Source: Bacteroidales bacterium
Lineage (GTDB): Bacteria; Bacteroidota; Bacteroidia; Bacteroidales; Bacteroidaceae
Length of the DNA stretch: 35,423 nucleotides
Assembly (NCBI GenBank): GCA_022788345.1
Contig: JALFTM010000188.1
Location: 1 to 35,423, forward strand
Reading direction: 5' to 3'
A program made the translations under genes and the position numbers. The notes below the pieces were generated by a model, which did no database searches, was not told the DNA's origin, and saw only the letters and a list, made by a program, of their open reading frames with translations. This document shows positions 8,962 through 16,710 of this stretch, in pieces (positions within the stretch are counted from its first letter, which is position 1; the number at the start of each line of letters is the position of its first letter).

Positions 8962-10191
8962 TTAGCACATCGTTGGTGCGCCATTGCCATAGAGGTGTGC
9001 CATACCCTTGGCCAAACCACCCTCGCTGGTTTCCCGATAAAGAGAAGGAAGATCGAGTCCTGTTTGACGCATCACTTCTACCGCTTTATCGAACGACACA
9101 CGGTGCTCACCATCGGCCAAAGTGGCATACATATTGGCATCCAAGGCACGAGCTGCCGCATGGGCGTTGCGCTCAATGCAAGGGATTTGCACAAGACCAC
9201 AGACAGGATCGCAGGTCATGCCGAGATGATGTTCCAACCCCATCTCTGCGGCATACTCAATCGTTGCCAAGCTACCGCCAAAGACGTAGTTGGAAGCTGC
9301 TGCCGCCATGGCGCATGCCACTCCCACTTCGGCCTGACAGCCAGCTTCCGCACCCGAAATAGAGCCACGTGTTTTGGCCACATTGCCCACCAATCCTGCC
9401 GTGGCTAAAGCGCGAAGAATGCGCGCCTCTGATACGTTACGACTCTTTTGGATGTGGTAGAGCACAGAGGGCACAACGCCACAAGCTCCACAAGTGGGGG
9501 CTGTGACAACTAAGCCGCCACTCGCATTTTCTTCAGACACAGCCAAGGCGTAAGCAAAGACTTTGGAACGGGTTTGCAGATTAGGATTATATCCCTGTGC
9601 CTTCACATAATAGTAAGGGGCTTTGCGGCGCAGGTGCAACTCACCGGGCAATACGCCTTCGGTGTCCAAACCACGCTCGACGGCTGCGCACATCACATGC
9701 CACACTTCGGCAAGATAGTCCCATATCTCTGGCCCTTCGCAGTGTTGAACATATTCCCAATAGTCCATACCCCGCTCTTTGCACCATTTCTCAATGGCCT
9801 CCAAGCTATCGAGGTCGTAGACTTCAGGAGTGTCTATGGTGTTCTCGCCCTCTTCGGACAAGGCACCTCCGCCCACACTGAACACCATCCAAGCATCTGT
9901 CCAGTCGCCACTGACGGTCTTGGCTTCAAATTTCATGCCGTTGGGGTGAAACTCTGGAACGATTTCGGGATGCCAAATAACCTCTGTGCGGTCGCGCCCT
10001 AAGACATTGAGGATAGCCGTGTCGGTCAAGTGTCCCTTGCCAGTAGCTGCCAAACTGCCGTAGAGGGTCACTCGAAAATGTGTGGCTTCGGGATGCAATG
10101 CCAAGTAGCGCTCGGAGGCGTTATGAGGACCCATTGTATGGCTTGAGGAAGGGCCATGGCCTATGCGGAAAAGTTCACGTAAGGATTTCAT
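8962..10191 (-). CDS. sdaA: L-serine ammonia-lyase (iron-sulfur L-serine dehydratase), single chain
   Basis: It converts L-serine to pyruvate and ammonia in the cytoplasm. The N-terminal signature GHGPSSSHTMGP is characteristic. The alpha domain contains APTCGACG, GAEAGCQAE and MTCDPVCGLVQIPCIER. Numbered from the chosen start, Cys 285, 327 and 338 are spaced 42 and 11 apart, the same spacing as the [4Fe-4S] ligands known from the Legionella enzyme. The ORF track starts 11 codons earlier, but MKSLRELFRIGHGPSSSH is where the family normally begins, giving 409 aa. Beta and alpha domains are fused in one chain. It lies 93 bp downstream of fbp on the same strand, so co-transcription is plausible. 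No defects were seen. Confidence 0.93.
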   Translation of the reverse strand: MKSLRELFRIGHGPSSSHTMGPHNASERYLALHPEATHFRVTLYGSLAATGKGHLTDTAILNVLGRDRTEVIWHPEIVPEFHPNGMKFEAKTVSGDWTDAWMVFSVGGGALSEEGENTIDTPEVYDLDSLEAIEKWCKERGMDYWEYVQHCEGPEIWDYLAEVWHVMCAAVERGLDTEGVLPGELHLRRKAPYYYVKAQGYNPNLQTRSKVFAYALAVSEENASGGLVVTAPTCGACGVVPSVLYHIQKSRNVSEARILRALATAGLVGNVAKTRGSISGAEAGCQAEVGVACAMAAAASNYVFGGSLATIEYAAEMGLEHHLGMTCDPVCGLVQIPCIERNAHAAARALDANMYATLADGEHRVSFDKAVEVMRQTGLDLPSLYRETSEGGLAKGMAHLYGNGAPTMC

Positions 10192-10284
10192 ATTGTAAAA
10201 AGCGGTTTCTCCTATATATGTCAAGAGAAAAGCGTATGGTGTTTCTATCTATAATTATTACATCGTGTTCATTGACGGAAGCTT

Positions 10285-12279
10285 TCAATTGCCTTTACGC
10301 TCCTTGATGACACCCTTGCGATAGGCCAGAAGGAGTTTTTTCAAGTCGACAATCTGTGCTTTCAGCTCTCGCCCTTTGTCGGTATCGGCCACCATTTCTC
10401 TGCGCCCCATCATCTCAACAATCTGTATCGTTGAGCGGATGTCGGTGCCTTCTTCAATGGCTTTCTTCATCGACTCAAAAGGTTCGTGTTGCACGAGTTG
10501 GAAGCCACGGCTATGGTAAACCAATGTGTAGCCAGCTATCCCCGTAGTGCTATGATAGGCTTTTGAAAAACCGCCATCAATCACCATCAAACGCCCCCCT
10601 GCTTTAATGGGAGTTTCGCCTTGACTCACATGAACAGGCACATGGCCATTGATGATGTGGCGGTGCTCTCCTTTCACTTCAAACTCGTCAAAAATAGCGT
10701 CGCACACCGCCTCTTGTACACGCAGAGTGTAATAGTGTCCTTTCGCCTCCTTATGGGTCTCTTTATCGGCGATGAAGTAGCGTTCAAAAGTAGTCATGCG
10801 AGCCTTGTCGAACAAGGGGGAATTTGGCCCACACCATAAGTACCAGAAAAAGTCGATGGCTTGCTGGCGCTCCATCGCCTCTGCCTGAGAGTCGAAAGCG
10901 GTGCGCACCATCTGTTCGATGCGATCCATCAGTTCACGCCCCTTGAGCATCTGCCCACAGATGTTCACTTCTTTCAACGTGCCATCCTCATTGAGGGGCA
11001 TGGAAGCATGGAACAGCAAGTTGGAATTAAAGACTCCATACATCGAACCACGGGTGAGCATACAATTGATATGCTTTTGGAAGCGTTCATTGATGAGGAA
11101 AGAGTGGCGCAGTTGCTTCATCACTTCCTTTTCCTCTGCTGTCAATTCAAATGGATGTGCCGAATCGAGCGTTGGAAATAGGGTGTCTTTCAACGGATAT
11201 TCCTTGCCGTAAAGCGAAACAACGCCACGCTCCAAATCGAGATGTTGTAGCAGACCGCGGTCGTCCATATTCCACCAAGGATTGCGCCCATAGAGTTGTC
11301 CCTCAAGTTTGAACTGAATGATGCTAATGGCCTTGTGCATTTGCGCTATCAAGCGTTGCTGGCGTTCGCTGGGGCGGTTGTCTGTGCCCTCGAACTTTGG
11401 TAAGAAAGCTTCGCAACTATCTTCGCCATAGGTTTCCATAGCAAAGGTAGCGAGACGCACCATGTTGATGCCATAGCCGTCCTCCAAAGTGCGTGTGTTG
11501 CCATAACGCAACGACACACGAAGCACACTGGCGATGCATGCAAGGTTGCCCGCAGCTGCGCCCATCCATAGAATGTCGTGGTTACCCCATTGAATGTCGA
11601 TGCGGTGATAGCTACACAATTTTTCCAAAATCAGGTGTGCACCCGGCCCGCGGTCAAAGACATCACCCAATATATGGAGTTGGTCAATGGCCAAGCGTTG
11701 GATGAGATAACACAGTGCGCAAATAAAGTTCTCGGCACGCCCTGTTTCAATAATGGTCGCTATGATGCGGTTGAAATAGTCCTGCTTATTATGCCCGTCG
11801 GAAGTCTCGTGCAAAAGTTCTTCTATAATATAGGCGAACTCTTCTGGCAAACTTTTGCGCACCTTAGAGCGGGTGTATTTTGAAGACACATTGCGACACA
11901 CTGCCACCAAGCGGTTGAGCGTTGTTTGGTAGTAGTCTTCCAAATGTTCTTCCTGCGCACGCACAAGTTCGAGTTTCTCCTCTGGATAATATATCAAGGT
12001 GCAGAGGTCTTTCAACTCCTGCGAACGGAGCGTGTTGCCAAAGAGGTCGTTCACCTTGCGCTTGATGTTGCCAGAGGCGTTGCGCAAGACGTGTTCAAAA
12101 GCCTCATGTTCACCATGCAGATCAGCCAAGAAATGTTCTGTTGGCTTAGGCAGATTGAGGATGGCTTCAAGGTTGATAATCTCCGTGGTCACACTGGAGA
12201 TGGTCGGGAAGTCGTGGGCCAGCAAGCTAAGAAACCTGCGGTCGTTGTGTATTTCTTTCAATTGCGATGTTGTGGCCAT
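10285..12279 (-). CDS. fbp: fructose-1,6-bisphosphatase class III
   Basis: This 664-aa protein matches the long Firmicutes/Bacteroidetes-type FBPase, which hydrolyses fructose-1,6-bisphosphate to fructose-6-phosphate for gluconeogenesis. It starts MATTSQLKEIHNDRRFLSLL. Metallophosphatase motifs are present in order: DLHGEHEAF (about 53-61), GDVFDRG (205-211) and GNHD (232-235), with a later GHVPVHVSQGETP segment typical of the class. Length is as expected. It is the first gene of a possible fbp-sdaA unit; serine-derived pyruvate feeding gluconeogenesis would be a logical link, but that is inference. There is no Shine-Dalgarno sequence, as usual for the phylum. Confidence 0.95.
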   Translation of the reverse strand: MATTSQLKEIHNDRRFLSLLAHDFPTISSVTTEIINLEAILNLPKPTEHFLADLHGEHEAFEHVLRNASGNIKRKVNDLFGNTLRSQELKDLCTLIYYPEEKLELVRAQEEHLEDYYQTTLNRLVAVCRNVSSKYTRSKVRKSLPEEFAYIIEELLHETSDGHNKQDYFNRIIATIIETGRAENFICALCYLIQRLAIDQLHILGDVFDRGPGAHLILEKLCSYHRIDIQWGNHDILWMGAAAGNLACIASVLRVSLRYGNTRTLEDGYGINMVRLATFAMETYGEDSCEAFLPKFEGTDNRPSERQQRLIAQMHKAISIIQFKLEGQLYGRNPWWNMDDRGLLQHLDLERGVVSLYGKEYPLKDTLFPTLDSAHPFELTAEEKEVMKQLRHSFLINERFQKHINCMLTRGSMYGVFNSNLLFHASMPLNEDGTLKEVNICGQMLKGRELMDRIEQMVRTAFDSQAEAMERQQAIDFFWYLWCGPNSPLFDKARMTTFERYFIADKETHKEAKGHYYTLRVQEAVCDAIFDEFEVKGEHRHIINGHVPVHVSQGETPIKAGGRLMVIDGGFSKAYHSTTGIAGYTLVYHSRGFQLVQHEPFESMKKAIEEGTDIRSTIQIVEMMGRREMVADTDKGRELKAQIVDLKKLLLAYRKGVIKERKGN

Positions 12280-12407
12280 AACTTAAACTTTAGGAGGGGG
12301 TCACAAAGACGACAGCCAAGGCATCTGACGATACGACAATGGCCTGCCGTGTGGAGCAACGAGTCTCTACTCTGTATGCAAAGCTTTCATAGACTATATT
12401 GCAGGCT

Positions 12408-12415
12408 CAAAGTTA
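12408..12415 (-). promoter_or_regulatory. candidate fbp promoter -7 element (TAACTTTG)
   Basis: The minus strand reads TAACTTTG, fitting TAnnTTTG, about 130 nt before the fbp start. No clear -33 box was seen at the normal distance, so this is a moderate guess. Confidence 0.4.
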
Positions 12416-12630
12416 CAAATTTATTTTGTGACATTCTCACATATTTGCCTCTACTTATTGTTCCTCATCTGGCTTTTCAAACTTCTCGCCCTGCTTCTCT
12501 CTCAACCAACCATAGCTCTCAAAGAAAACTAATGCAGGTAGCTTTCCGTCACAGTTGCTTTCTTCACTTTCCAAACAGCACATAAAATAAAGAAAATGCG
12601 CCATTTATCACATTTTATTTTGCTTTTCCC
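12416..12630. other. gene-free spacer between divergent fbp and the 40-aa ORF unit
   Basis: Nothing further is supported here. The plus-strand ORF 11926-12585 that enters it is mostly antisense to fbp and has no protein-like features. Confidence 0.5.
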
Positions 12631-12661
12631 TTTGATATCTTACAGACATCTCGTATCTTTG
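12631..12661 (+). promoter_or_regulatory. promoter TTTG-N19-TATCTTTG
   Basis: A -33 TTTG (12631-12634) and a -7 TATCTTTG (12654-12661) are separated by 19 nt, an excellent match to the Bacteroidetes housekeeping promoter. It drives the short unit with the 40-aa ORF. Confidence 0.8.
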
Positions 12662-12688
12662 CATCAGTTAAAAGAATAAGTAAAACTT

Positions 12689-12707
12689 GCTCCCGAAAGG
12701 CGGGAGC
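12689..12707 (+). promoter_or_regulatory. GC-rich hairpin in the 5' leader of the 40-aa ORF
   Basis: GCTCCCG pairs with CGGGAGC around the 5-nt loop AAAGG. It sits between the promoter and the ORF start, 14 nt before the ATG. The stem could affect translation or mRNA stability; there is no T-run after it. Confidence 0.55.
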
Positions 12708-12721
12708 GCAATTGATGAATT

Positions 12722-12844
12722 ATGAAGACGATGAATTTAATTGAAGAACTGAAGTATCGCATCAAGCGTTATCAGGAAATGGGCAACGGTGCTATGTGCC
12801 AAAGCCTTAATCAGCAGTTGGCAAAGCTTGTAGGTGTCAACTAA
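12722..12844 (+). CDS. 40-aa small protein of unknown function
   Basis: This is below the ORF-track cutoff. The frame from ATG 12722 encodes MKTMNLIEELKYRIKRYQEM and then GNGAMCQSLNQQLAKLVGVN before TAA. An internal start at codon 4 is equally possible. The peptide looks soluble and mostly helical, with one Cys and an even mix of charged and polar residues. It is neither a signal peptide nor a toxin-like hydrophobic peptide. Support for a real gene is contextual: a strong promoter about 60 nt upstream, a leader hairpin, and a T-tailed terminator at 12919-12950. A short overlapping ORF begins at 12715 (ATGAATTATGAAG) and could act in coupling. The alternative is a small RNA whose ORF is incidental. 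I do not recognise a family. Confidence 0.55.
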   Translation: MKTMNLIEELKYRIKRYQEMGNGAMCQSLNQQLAKLVGVN

Positions 12845-12918
12845 AACATTGCAGGAAGCCCCTGCTTTCGTTGTAAACAACGTTCGCAATGCTAAGAATT
12901 GCGACTCATGATAATCTG

Positions 12919-12950
12919 AGCGGGACATTTGTTTGTTCCGCTTTTATTTT
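12919..12950 (+). terminator. intrinsic terminator after the 40-aa ORF
   Basis: AGCGGGACA and TGTTCCGCT form a 9-bp stem (one G-U) around a 6-nt loop, directly followed by TTTATTTT. This closes the short unit before the antiporter gene and makes the upstream ORF-track start of the antiporter (12929) unlikely. Confidence 0.75.
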
Positions 12951-12982
12951 GCAATAATCCTACCCCTATTATTTCTTTAACC

Positions 12983-14272
12983 ATGCGCCACCGCCCACGC
13001 CGTTTTGGTCTTTTGGCCATCAGCCCCCTCTTCGTCATGGCAGCCCTCTTCGTTGCTTTAAGCATCGTTGCTGGCGGATTATCGAAAGTGCCCATACTCA
13101 TAGTTTTTGTGCTCACGGCTGTCTATGCCCTCTCCATCACCAGAGGTCTGCCACTCTCCAAGCGCATCGCCCTTTTCTCCAAAGGCGCTGGCTCACCCGA
13201 TTTGGTGCTGATGCTTTGGATCTTCATCTTTGCAGGCATGTTTGCCACTGCTGCCAAAGAGATGGGAGCGATTGAAGCCACCGTGAACCTTGCTCTTTCC
13301 ATTCTCCCCAGCACAATGCTTGTTCCGAGCCTTTTTGTAGCCGCTTGCTTCATCTCTATGTCCATCGGCACGAGCGTTGGTACGATTGTGGCCTTAGCGC
13401 CGATAGGTATGGGACTTTCCGAGCAAACGGCCTTGCCCCTCTCACTGATCACAGCGGCAGTGGTCAGTGGTGCTTTCTTCGGCGACAATCTCTCTTTCAT
13501 ATCAGACACCACCATCGCTGCCACCCGCACACAAGCGTGTGCGCAGAAGGACAAGTTTCGCGCCAACATCCGCATCGCCCTGCCTGCGGCTATTGTTGCC
13601 ATGCTTATCTATGCTTTTGTTGGTCAACACACTGACGCAGACATACATTTGCAAGAGATTGCGTGGATAAAGGTCCTCCCCTACCTTGTTGTCATTGTTA
13701 CTGCTTTATTGGGGATGAATGTACTTTTGGTGCTAAGTATTGGTATTTTCACAACAGGCATTATCGGATTAGCAACAGGCACGCTGACGGGGGCTACATG
13801 GATCTCTGCTTCTGCGATGGGCATCATGGGAATGGCCGAACTTTGCTTGGTGTCGATGATGGCAGGGGGCTTGATGGAGCTGATACGTTACAATGGAGGA
13901 ATTATTTATCTCATCCACACTCTCACACGCCGTGTCACAGGCTGTCGTGGCGCAGAACTGAGCATTGCCACCTTGGTTGGCCTCACCAATCTCTGTACCG
14001 CCAACAACACTGTTGCAATCCTTTCCGTAGGACGCTTGGCCAATGATATTTCCACAAAGTATGGCGTTGATAAGCGTCGCAGTGCGAGCATTCTCGACAC
14101 TGTATCGTGTTGCGTGCAGAGCATCATCCCCTATGGCGCACAACTCCTTATCGCCAGCGGGCTCACGAGCTTAAACCCTTTCGACATCATTCCTTATCTC
14201 TTCTATCCTTTTGTGCTCATTGGCACCACGCTTCTCGCCATTCTTTGGCCGAGAGGAAAGCGAGTGCAATGA
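12983..14272 (+). CDS. nhaC: NhaC-family Na+/H+ antiporter
   Basis: This 429-aa, very hydrophobic inner membrane protein has about 10-12 predicted helices. The signature GAFFGDNLSFISDTT at about residues 163-177 is the NhaC-type motif (GDxLSPxSDTT in the family). A second conserved-looking region is TNLCTANNTVAIL. It is expected to exchange protons for sodium or for a small organic anion or amino acid coupled to Na+/H+, as NhaC-like annotations vary. The track start at 12929 falls inside a terminator hairpin; ATG 12983 (MRHRPRRFGLL) leaves a short basic N-terminus before the first helix and is preferred. Its own promoter is not clear, so it may depend on read-through. A hairpin follows 25 bp after the stop. 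Confidence 0.85.
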   Translation: MRHRPRRFGLLAISPLFVMAALFVALSIVAGGLSKVPILIVFVLTAVYALSITRGLPLSKRIALFSKGAGSPDLVLMLWIFIFAGMFATAAKEMGAIEATVNLALSILPSTMLVPSLFVAACFISMSIGTSVGTIVALAPIGMGLSEQTALPLSLITAAVVSGAFFGDNLSFISDTTIAATRTQACAQKDKFRANIRIALPAAIVAMLIYAFVGQHTDADIHLQEIAWIKVLPYLVVIVTALLGMNVLLVLSIGIFTTGIIGLATGTLTGATWISASAMGIMGMAELCLVSMMAGGLMELIRYNGGIIYLIHTLTRRVTGCRGAELSIATLVGLTNLCTANNTVAILSVGRLANDISTKYGVDKRRSASILDTVSCCVQSIIPYGAQLLIASGLTSLNPFDIIPYLFYPFVLIGTTLLAILWPRGKRVQ

Positions 14273-14296
14273 CAAAACTCAGCTTTACTCAAAATG

Positions 14297-14329
14297 CACC
14301 TCCGCTCCACAGCTTGTGGAGCGGAGGTG
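14297..14329 (+). terminator. hairpin terminator after nhaC
   Basis: CACCTCCGCTCCAC and GTGGAGCGGAGGTG form a perfect 14-bp GC-rich stem around a 5-nt loop, 25 bp after the nhaC stop. The tail is TTGTGC, so T-richness is poor. Confidence 0.55.
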
Positions 14330-14411
14330 TTGTGCTATAATGGGACATGAAAGAGTGCCCAAGTCAAATCATCATTCATGTCTTATCGCTTTGCGCTCAA
14401 AACATCTACAC

Positions 14412-14446
14412 AAAAAAGACCTGCGAAGAATCATCTTCACAGGTCT
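14412..14446 (-). terminator. intrinsic terminator of the small lipoprotein gene
   Basis: On the minus strand AGACCTGTGAAGA and TCTTCGCAGGTCT pair (one mismatch) and are followed by TTTTTTG. This is a classical intrinsic terminator about 60 nt after the lipoprotein stop. Confidence 0.8.
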
Positions 14447-14451
14447 GTTTC

Positions 14452-14500
14452 GTTTGCTCGTAGCAAACTTAGCCTTTTAAGGCTCAGGGACGAAACCCTG
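14452..14500 (-). other. three short hairpins in a row between lipoprotein stop and terminator
   Basis: GTTTGCT/AGCAAAC (14452-14468), AGCCT/AGGCT (14471-14484) and CAGGG/CCCTG (14485-14500) are adjacent small stems in the 3' untranslated region. Together with the terminator they make a densely structured 3' end that could stabilise the mRNA or be a 3'-derived small RNA. Confidence 0.45.
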
Positions 14501-14506
14501 ATTCTC

Positions 14507-14704
14507 TCAAGCCTTTACGCTGTCAGCAGCAACCTTAGTGCTGTCAACTACTGTAGAATCTACAGAGTCAACCTTAGTGCTGTCGAGTGAATCAACTGTA
14601 GTAGAATCTACAGAGTCAGTTGCAGCACCAGCTTCAGTCTTAGAACCGCAAGAAGCGAAAGATACAGCTGCGAGAGCTACGAACACGAAAACCAACTTCT
14701 TCAT
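14507..14704 (-). CDS. small repeat-containing lipoprotein (65 aa)
   Basis: The preferred start is the Met of MKKLVFVFVALAAVSFASC; the track start 11 codons upstream would put hydrophobic residues before a normal lipoprotein signal. The lipobox FASC puts the acylated Cys at residue 19. The mature part is only 47 residues, almost all Ser, Thr, Val, Asp and Lys in VDST/VDSLDSTKVDS-type repeats. The DNA shows direct repeats: GTAGAATCTACAGAGTCA occurs exactly at 14553 and 14601. The mature chain is probably disordered and acidic, tethered to a membrane. A good promoter upstream and a T-tailed terminator downstream indicate a monocistronic gene. Similar short acidic lipoproteins are common in Bacteroidales, but I know of no function. 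Confidence 0.8.
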   Translation of the reverse strand: MKKLVFVFVALAAVSFASCGSKTEAGAATDSVDSTTVDSLDSTKVDSVDSTVVDSTKVAADSVKA

Positions 14705-14757
14705 TGTTGTGTAATTTTTTAAGAGTAAAACAATCAATTGCCTTTATTAAAACGATG

Positions 14758-14787
14758 CAAAGGTACGGACTTTTTTTATCTCTGCAA
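14758..14787 (-). promoter_or_regulatory. promoter of the small lipoprotein gene
   Basis: The minus strand has TTGC, an 18-nt spacer and TACCTTTG, a good Bacteroidetes promoter, about 54 nt before the lipoprotein ATG. The antisense-looking 78-aa ORF 14747-14983 overlaps it and is unlikely to be real. Confidence 0.7.
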
Positions 14788-15048
14788 GAGCTAAGACTAT
14801 TTTTTTTGTCCACAGGGCAAAATTTAACATTTCCGACCTGCTAATCCACTGACTTTGAAAGATGCAGATAACAAACGAAGCTTTTTTTTCAACGACAATA
14901 TGTATCTCTTTCCTTGAAATCTCTTCTTTAGAAGCACCAACAGGTAATCCATTGTATCTGTTGTCTGCTTTGCCAAAATGCAAATTGTCGACAACTTAAT
15001 CCATATCCATACTTTCCATATATCCCAACTACATTTCTTAACATCTCA
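14788..15048. other. A/T-rich spacer, nothing recognised
   Basis: No gene, repeat or strong hairpin is supported here. Confidence 0.5.
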
Positions 15049-15080
15049 TTTGCTTTTCGCTTCAAAATATATTATCTTTG
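15049..15080 (+). promoter_or_regulatory. promoter TTTG-N20-TATCTTTG
   Basis: TTTG (15049-15052) and TATCTTTG (15073-15080) are separated by exactly 20 nt, the same spacing as the promoter at 24556-24587. It lies just ahead of a short T-tailed hairpin rather than a gene of normal length. Confidence 0.8.
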
Positions 15081-15083
15081 CCG

Positions 15084-15132
15084 TAACATCTAAAAGGGCA
15101 AGACCATGAACATCGCTGGTTTTGCCTTTTTT
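15084..15132 (+). ncRNA. candidate ~50-nt small RNA, copy 1
   Basis: A start a few nucleotides after TATCTTTG would give a transcript whose 3' part is GGCAAGACC (15097-15105) paired with GGTTTTGCC (15118-15126, one G-U), followed by six T. Promoter and terminator enclose only about 50 nt. The flanking architecture is repeated at 24556-24690, including TTTTTCGGCCT just after the hairpin. It could also be a transcription attenuator, or the start of a 57-aa ORF (15106-15279) that reads through the hairpin. Confidence 0.5.
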
Positions 15133-15401
15133 CGGCCTCTATCTCCCCTTTCGAGAGGCGCAAGAAAGATTTTCGCCCTGCGCTTGATGTTTTCACAGCA
15201 GTGCTTACTGTGGTATTTTCCCCTGCGAAGTATTCAAAAGCAAAGCTACTGTGCAAGGCCAATCTATAAACTTTCATAAAAAGTCAAGCACCACTTTTAT
15301 ATTCTGACCCAATAACAAGGATCTATGCGGTGTCTACATTTTCTTGGCATCGCATATCACGCCCTCATCATTTGTCTACATCTCTCTATATATTATTACG
15401 A
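15133..15401 (+). other. gene-free interval with GCGCAAG motif before the phosphoesterase
   Basis: It holds GGCGCAAGAAAGATTTTCGC followed by CCTGCGCTTG (about 15158-15187), closely similar on the opposite strand to the core of the 28-bp palindrome at 8653-8716. No clear promoter for the downstream gene was found. Upstream in-frame codons of the 390-aa track ORF (from 15330) are not needed for the protein. Confidence 0.4.
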
Positions 15402-16502
15402 ATGAATATCCCTATGCTTCTTTTAATGCTCGTCCTCATTGGTGCTGGCAATGGCTATGCTCTATGGCACATTTGGCACTTGCTTCCTTTGCCAATGGTC
15501 GGTCGCTGGATAGTCACAATGTGTTTTGCAGTAGTGGCATTCAGCCAATGGGCATTTTTTCTACTCAACGGTGCGGAGTGGCCTCTGCCCATTGCCTCTT
15601 TTTTCTATAAAGTAGGCAATTCGTGGCTCTTCATCATGGTGTATCTGGTCCTCATTTTCCTGCTTCTCGATTTGGGACGATGGGTTGGACTTGTGCCTAC
15701 GAGCTTTCTAAAAAGCAGTTGGATAGGCACTGGAAGCATTGCCAGTGTGATGCTTGCACTCTTCGCTTATGCCAACTATCACTTCCACGACAAACAAAGG
15801 GTTGCGCTTCACATCGCAACATCCAAGCCACTTACCCGTCCTCTGAAGGTGGTGATGTTAAGTGATATTCACGCTGGGTTTCATATCCGTAGAAACGAAA
15901 TTGCGCAGATGGTTGATCGCATCAATGCTGAACATCCCGATTACGTACTCATCGCTGGCGACATCATCGACATCAGCGTGCGTCCTCTCCTCGAAGAGGG
16001 CACTGCCAACGAGTTTCGCCGCATCGAAGCCCCCACTTACGCCATCCTTGGAAATCACGAATATCATTCGGGAAACCCTCAAGCCCTGAAATTCCTGAGA
16101 GATGCAGACATTCGATTATTGCAAGACAGCCTTGTCAATTTACCAGAAGGCATCACCATTGTTGGACGTGACGATCGTAGCAACCCACATCGCAAAAATC
16201 TCCGTGTACTCACCAAAGGTCTCGCGCCCGAACGCTTCACCATCCTCCTCGACCATCAACCCTATCACCTTGAGCAGGCTGAACAAGCTGGCATCGACTT
16301 CCAATTTTCAGGACATACGCACCGGGGACAAATTTGGCCTTTCTCATGGGTCACCGACAAACTCTACGAAACTGCATGGGGACACCATCAGCGTGGGAAA
16401 ACGCAGTATTACGTATCCTCTGGCTATGGTATTTGGGGTGGTAAATTCCGCCTCGGCACACAATCGGAGTACCTCGTCTTACACCTCTCACCAAGCCTTT
16501 GA
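15402..16502 (+). CDS. membrane-anchored metallophosphoesterase (YaeI-like)
   Basis: Started at MNIPMLLLMLVLIG, the protein is 366 aa. The first about 130 residues hold roughly four transmembrane helices. A calcineurin-like phosphoesterase domain follows with all metal-binding motifs: SDIHAG (154-159), GDIID (186-190), GNHEYH (217-222) and GHTHRGQ (304-310). This resembles bacterial YaeI/YkuE-type enzymes, for which phospholipid or lipid-linked phosphate substrates have been suggested; the substrate here is unknown. The track start 24 codons earlier adds a polar stretch without features. The gene ends 52 bp before a T-tailed hairpin, so it is probably monocistronic. Confidence 0.85.
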   Translation: MNIPMLLLMLVLIGAGNGYALWHIWHLLPLPMVGRWIVTMCFAVVAFSQWAFFLLNGAEWPLPIASFFYKVGNSWLFIMVYLVLIFLLLDLGRWVGLVPTSFLKSSWIGTGSIASVMLALFAYANYHFHDKQRVALHIATSKPLTRPLKVVMLSDIHAGFHIRRNEIAQMVDRINAEHPDYVLIAGDIIDISVRPLLEEGTANEFRRIEAPTYAILGNHEYHSGNPQALKFLRDADIRLLQDSLVNLPEGITIVGRDDRSNPHRKNLRVLTKGLAPERFTILLDHQPYHLEQAEQAGIDFQFSGHTHRGQIWPFSWVTDKLYETAWGHHQRGKTQYYVSSGYGIWGGKFRLGTQSEYLVLHLSPSL

Positions 16503-16553
16503 CCTCTTGATGCCATAAAGGCACAACCAGCGACGTCTCCGTCGCTCCTACAT

Positions 16554-16609
16554 CCACCTACCCTGAACAACGGATGCTGTTTTCGTTGCTCAACGTAGGT
16601 GGTTTTCTT
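16554..16609 (+). terminator. terminator after the metallophosphoesterase
   Basis: CCACCTAC pairs with GTAGGTGG, with an inner CAACG/CGTTG stem, followed by TTTTCTTTG. A second small stem (AGCGACG/CGTCGCT, 16529-16546) precedes it. Confidence 0.7.
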
Positions 16610-16652
16610 TGTCTTCTCCAAGGGCAACCAGAGATTTTTTGCTCAAAAACAC

Positions 16653-16682
16653 CTTGAATGTGCCTAAAAAGTATTACCTTTG
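16653..16682 (+). promoter_or_regulatory. promoter of the FadL-family gene
   Basis: TTGA, an 18-nt spacer and TACCTTTG (16675-16682) fit the phylum consensus. The -7 box ends 28 nt before ATG 16711, so the upstream part of the track ORF (from 16609) would lie outside the transcript. This decides the start. Confidence 0.7.
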
Positions 16683-16710
16683 CCGTGAAAAAGAACAACT
16701 AATCAGACAA

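Noticed and set aside
11926-12585. 219-aa plus-strand ORF overlapping fbp
   Set aside because: Mostly antisense to the fbp N-terminus; composition is that of a shadow frame.
14378-14590. 70-aa plus-strand ORF opposite the small lipoprotein
   Set aside because: It runs through the minus-strand terminator and three hairpins and has no protein-like pattern.
14747-14983. 78-aa minus-strand ORF upstream of the small lipoprotein
   Set aside because: It overlaps a good promoter (TACCTTTG), has no promoter of its own and no recognisable features.
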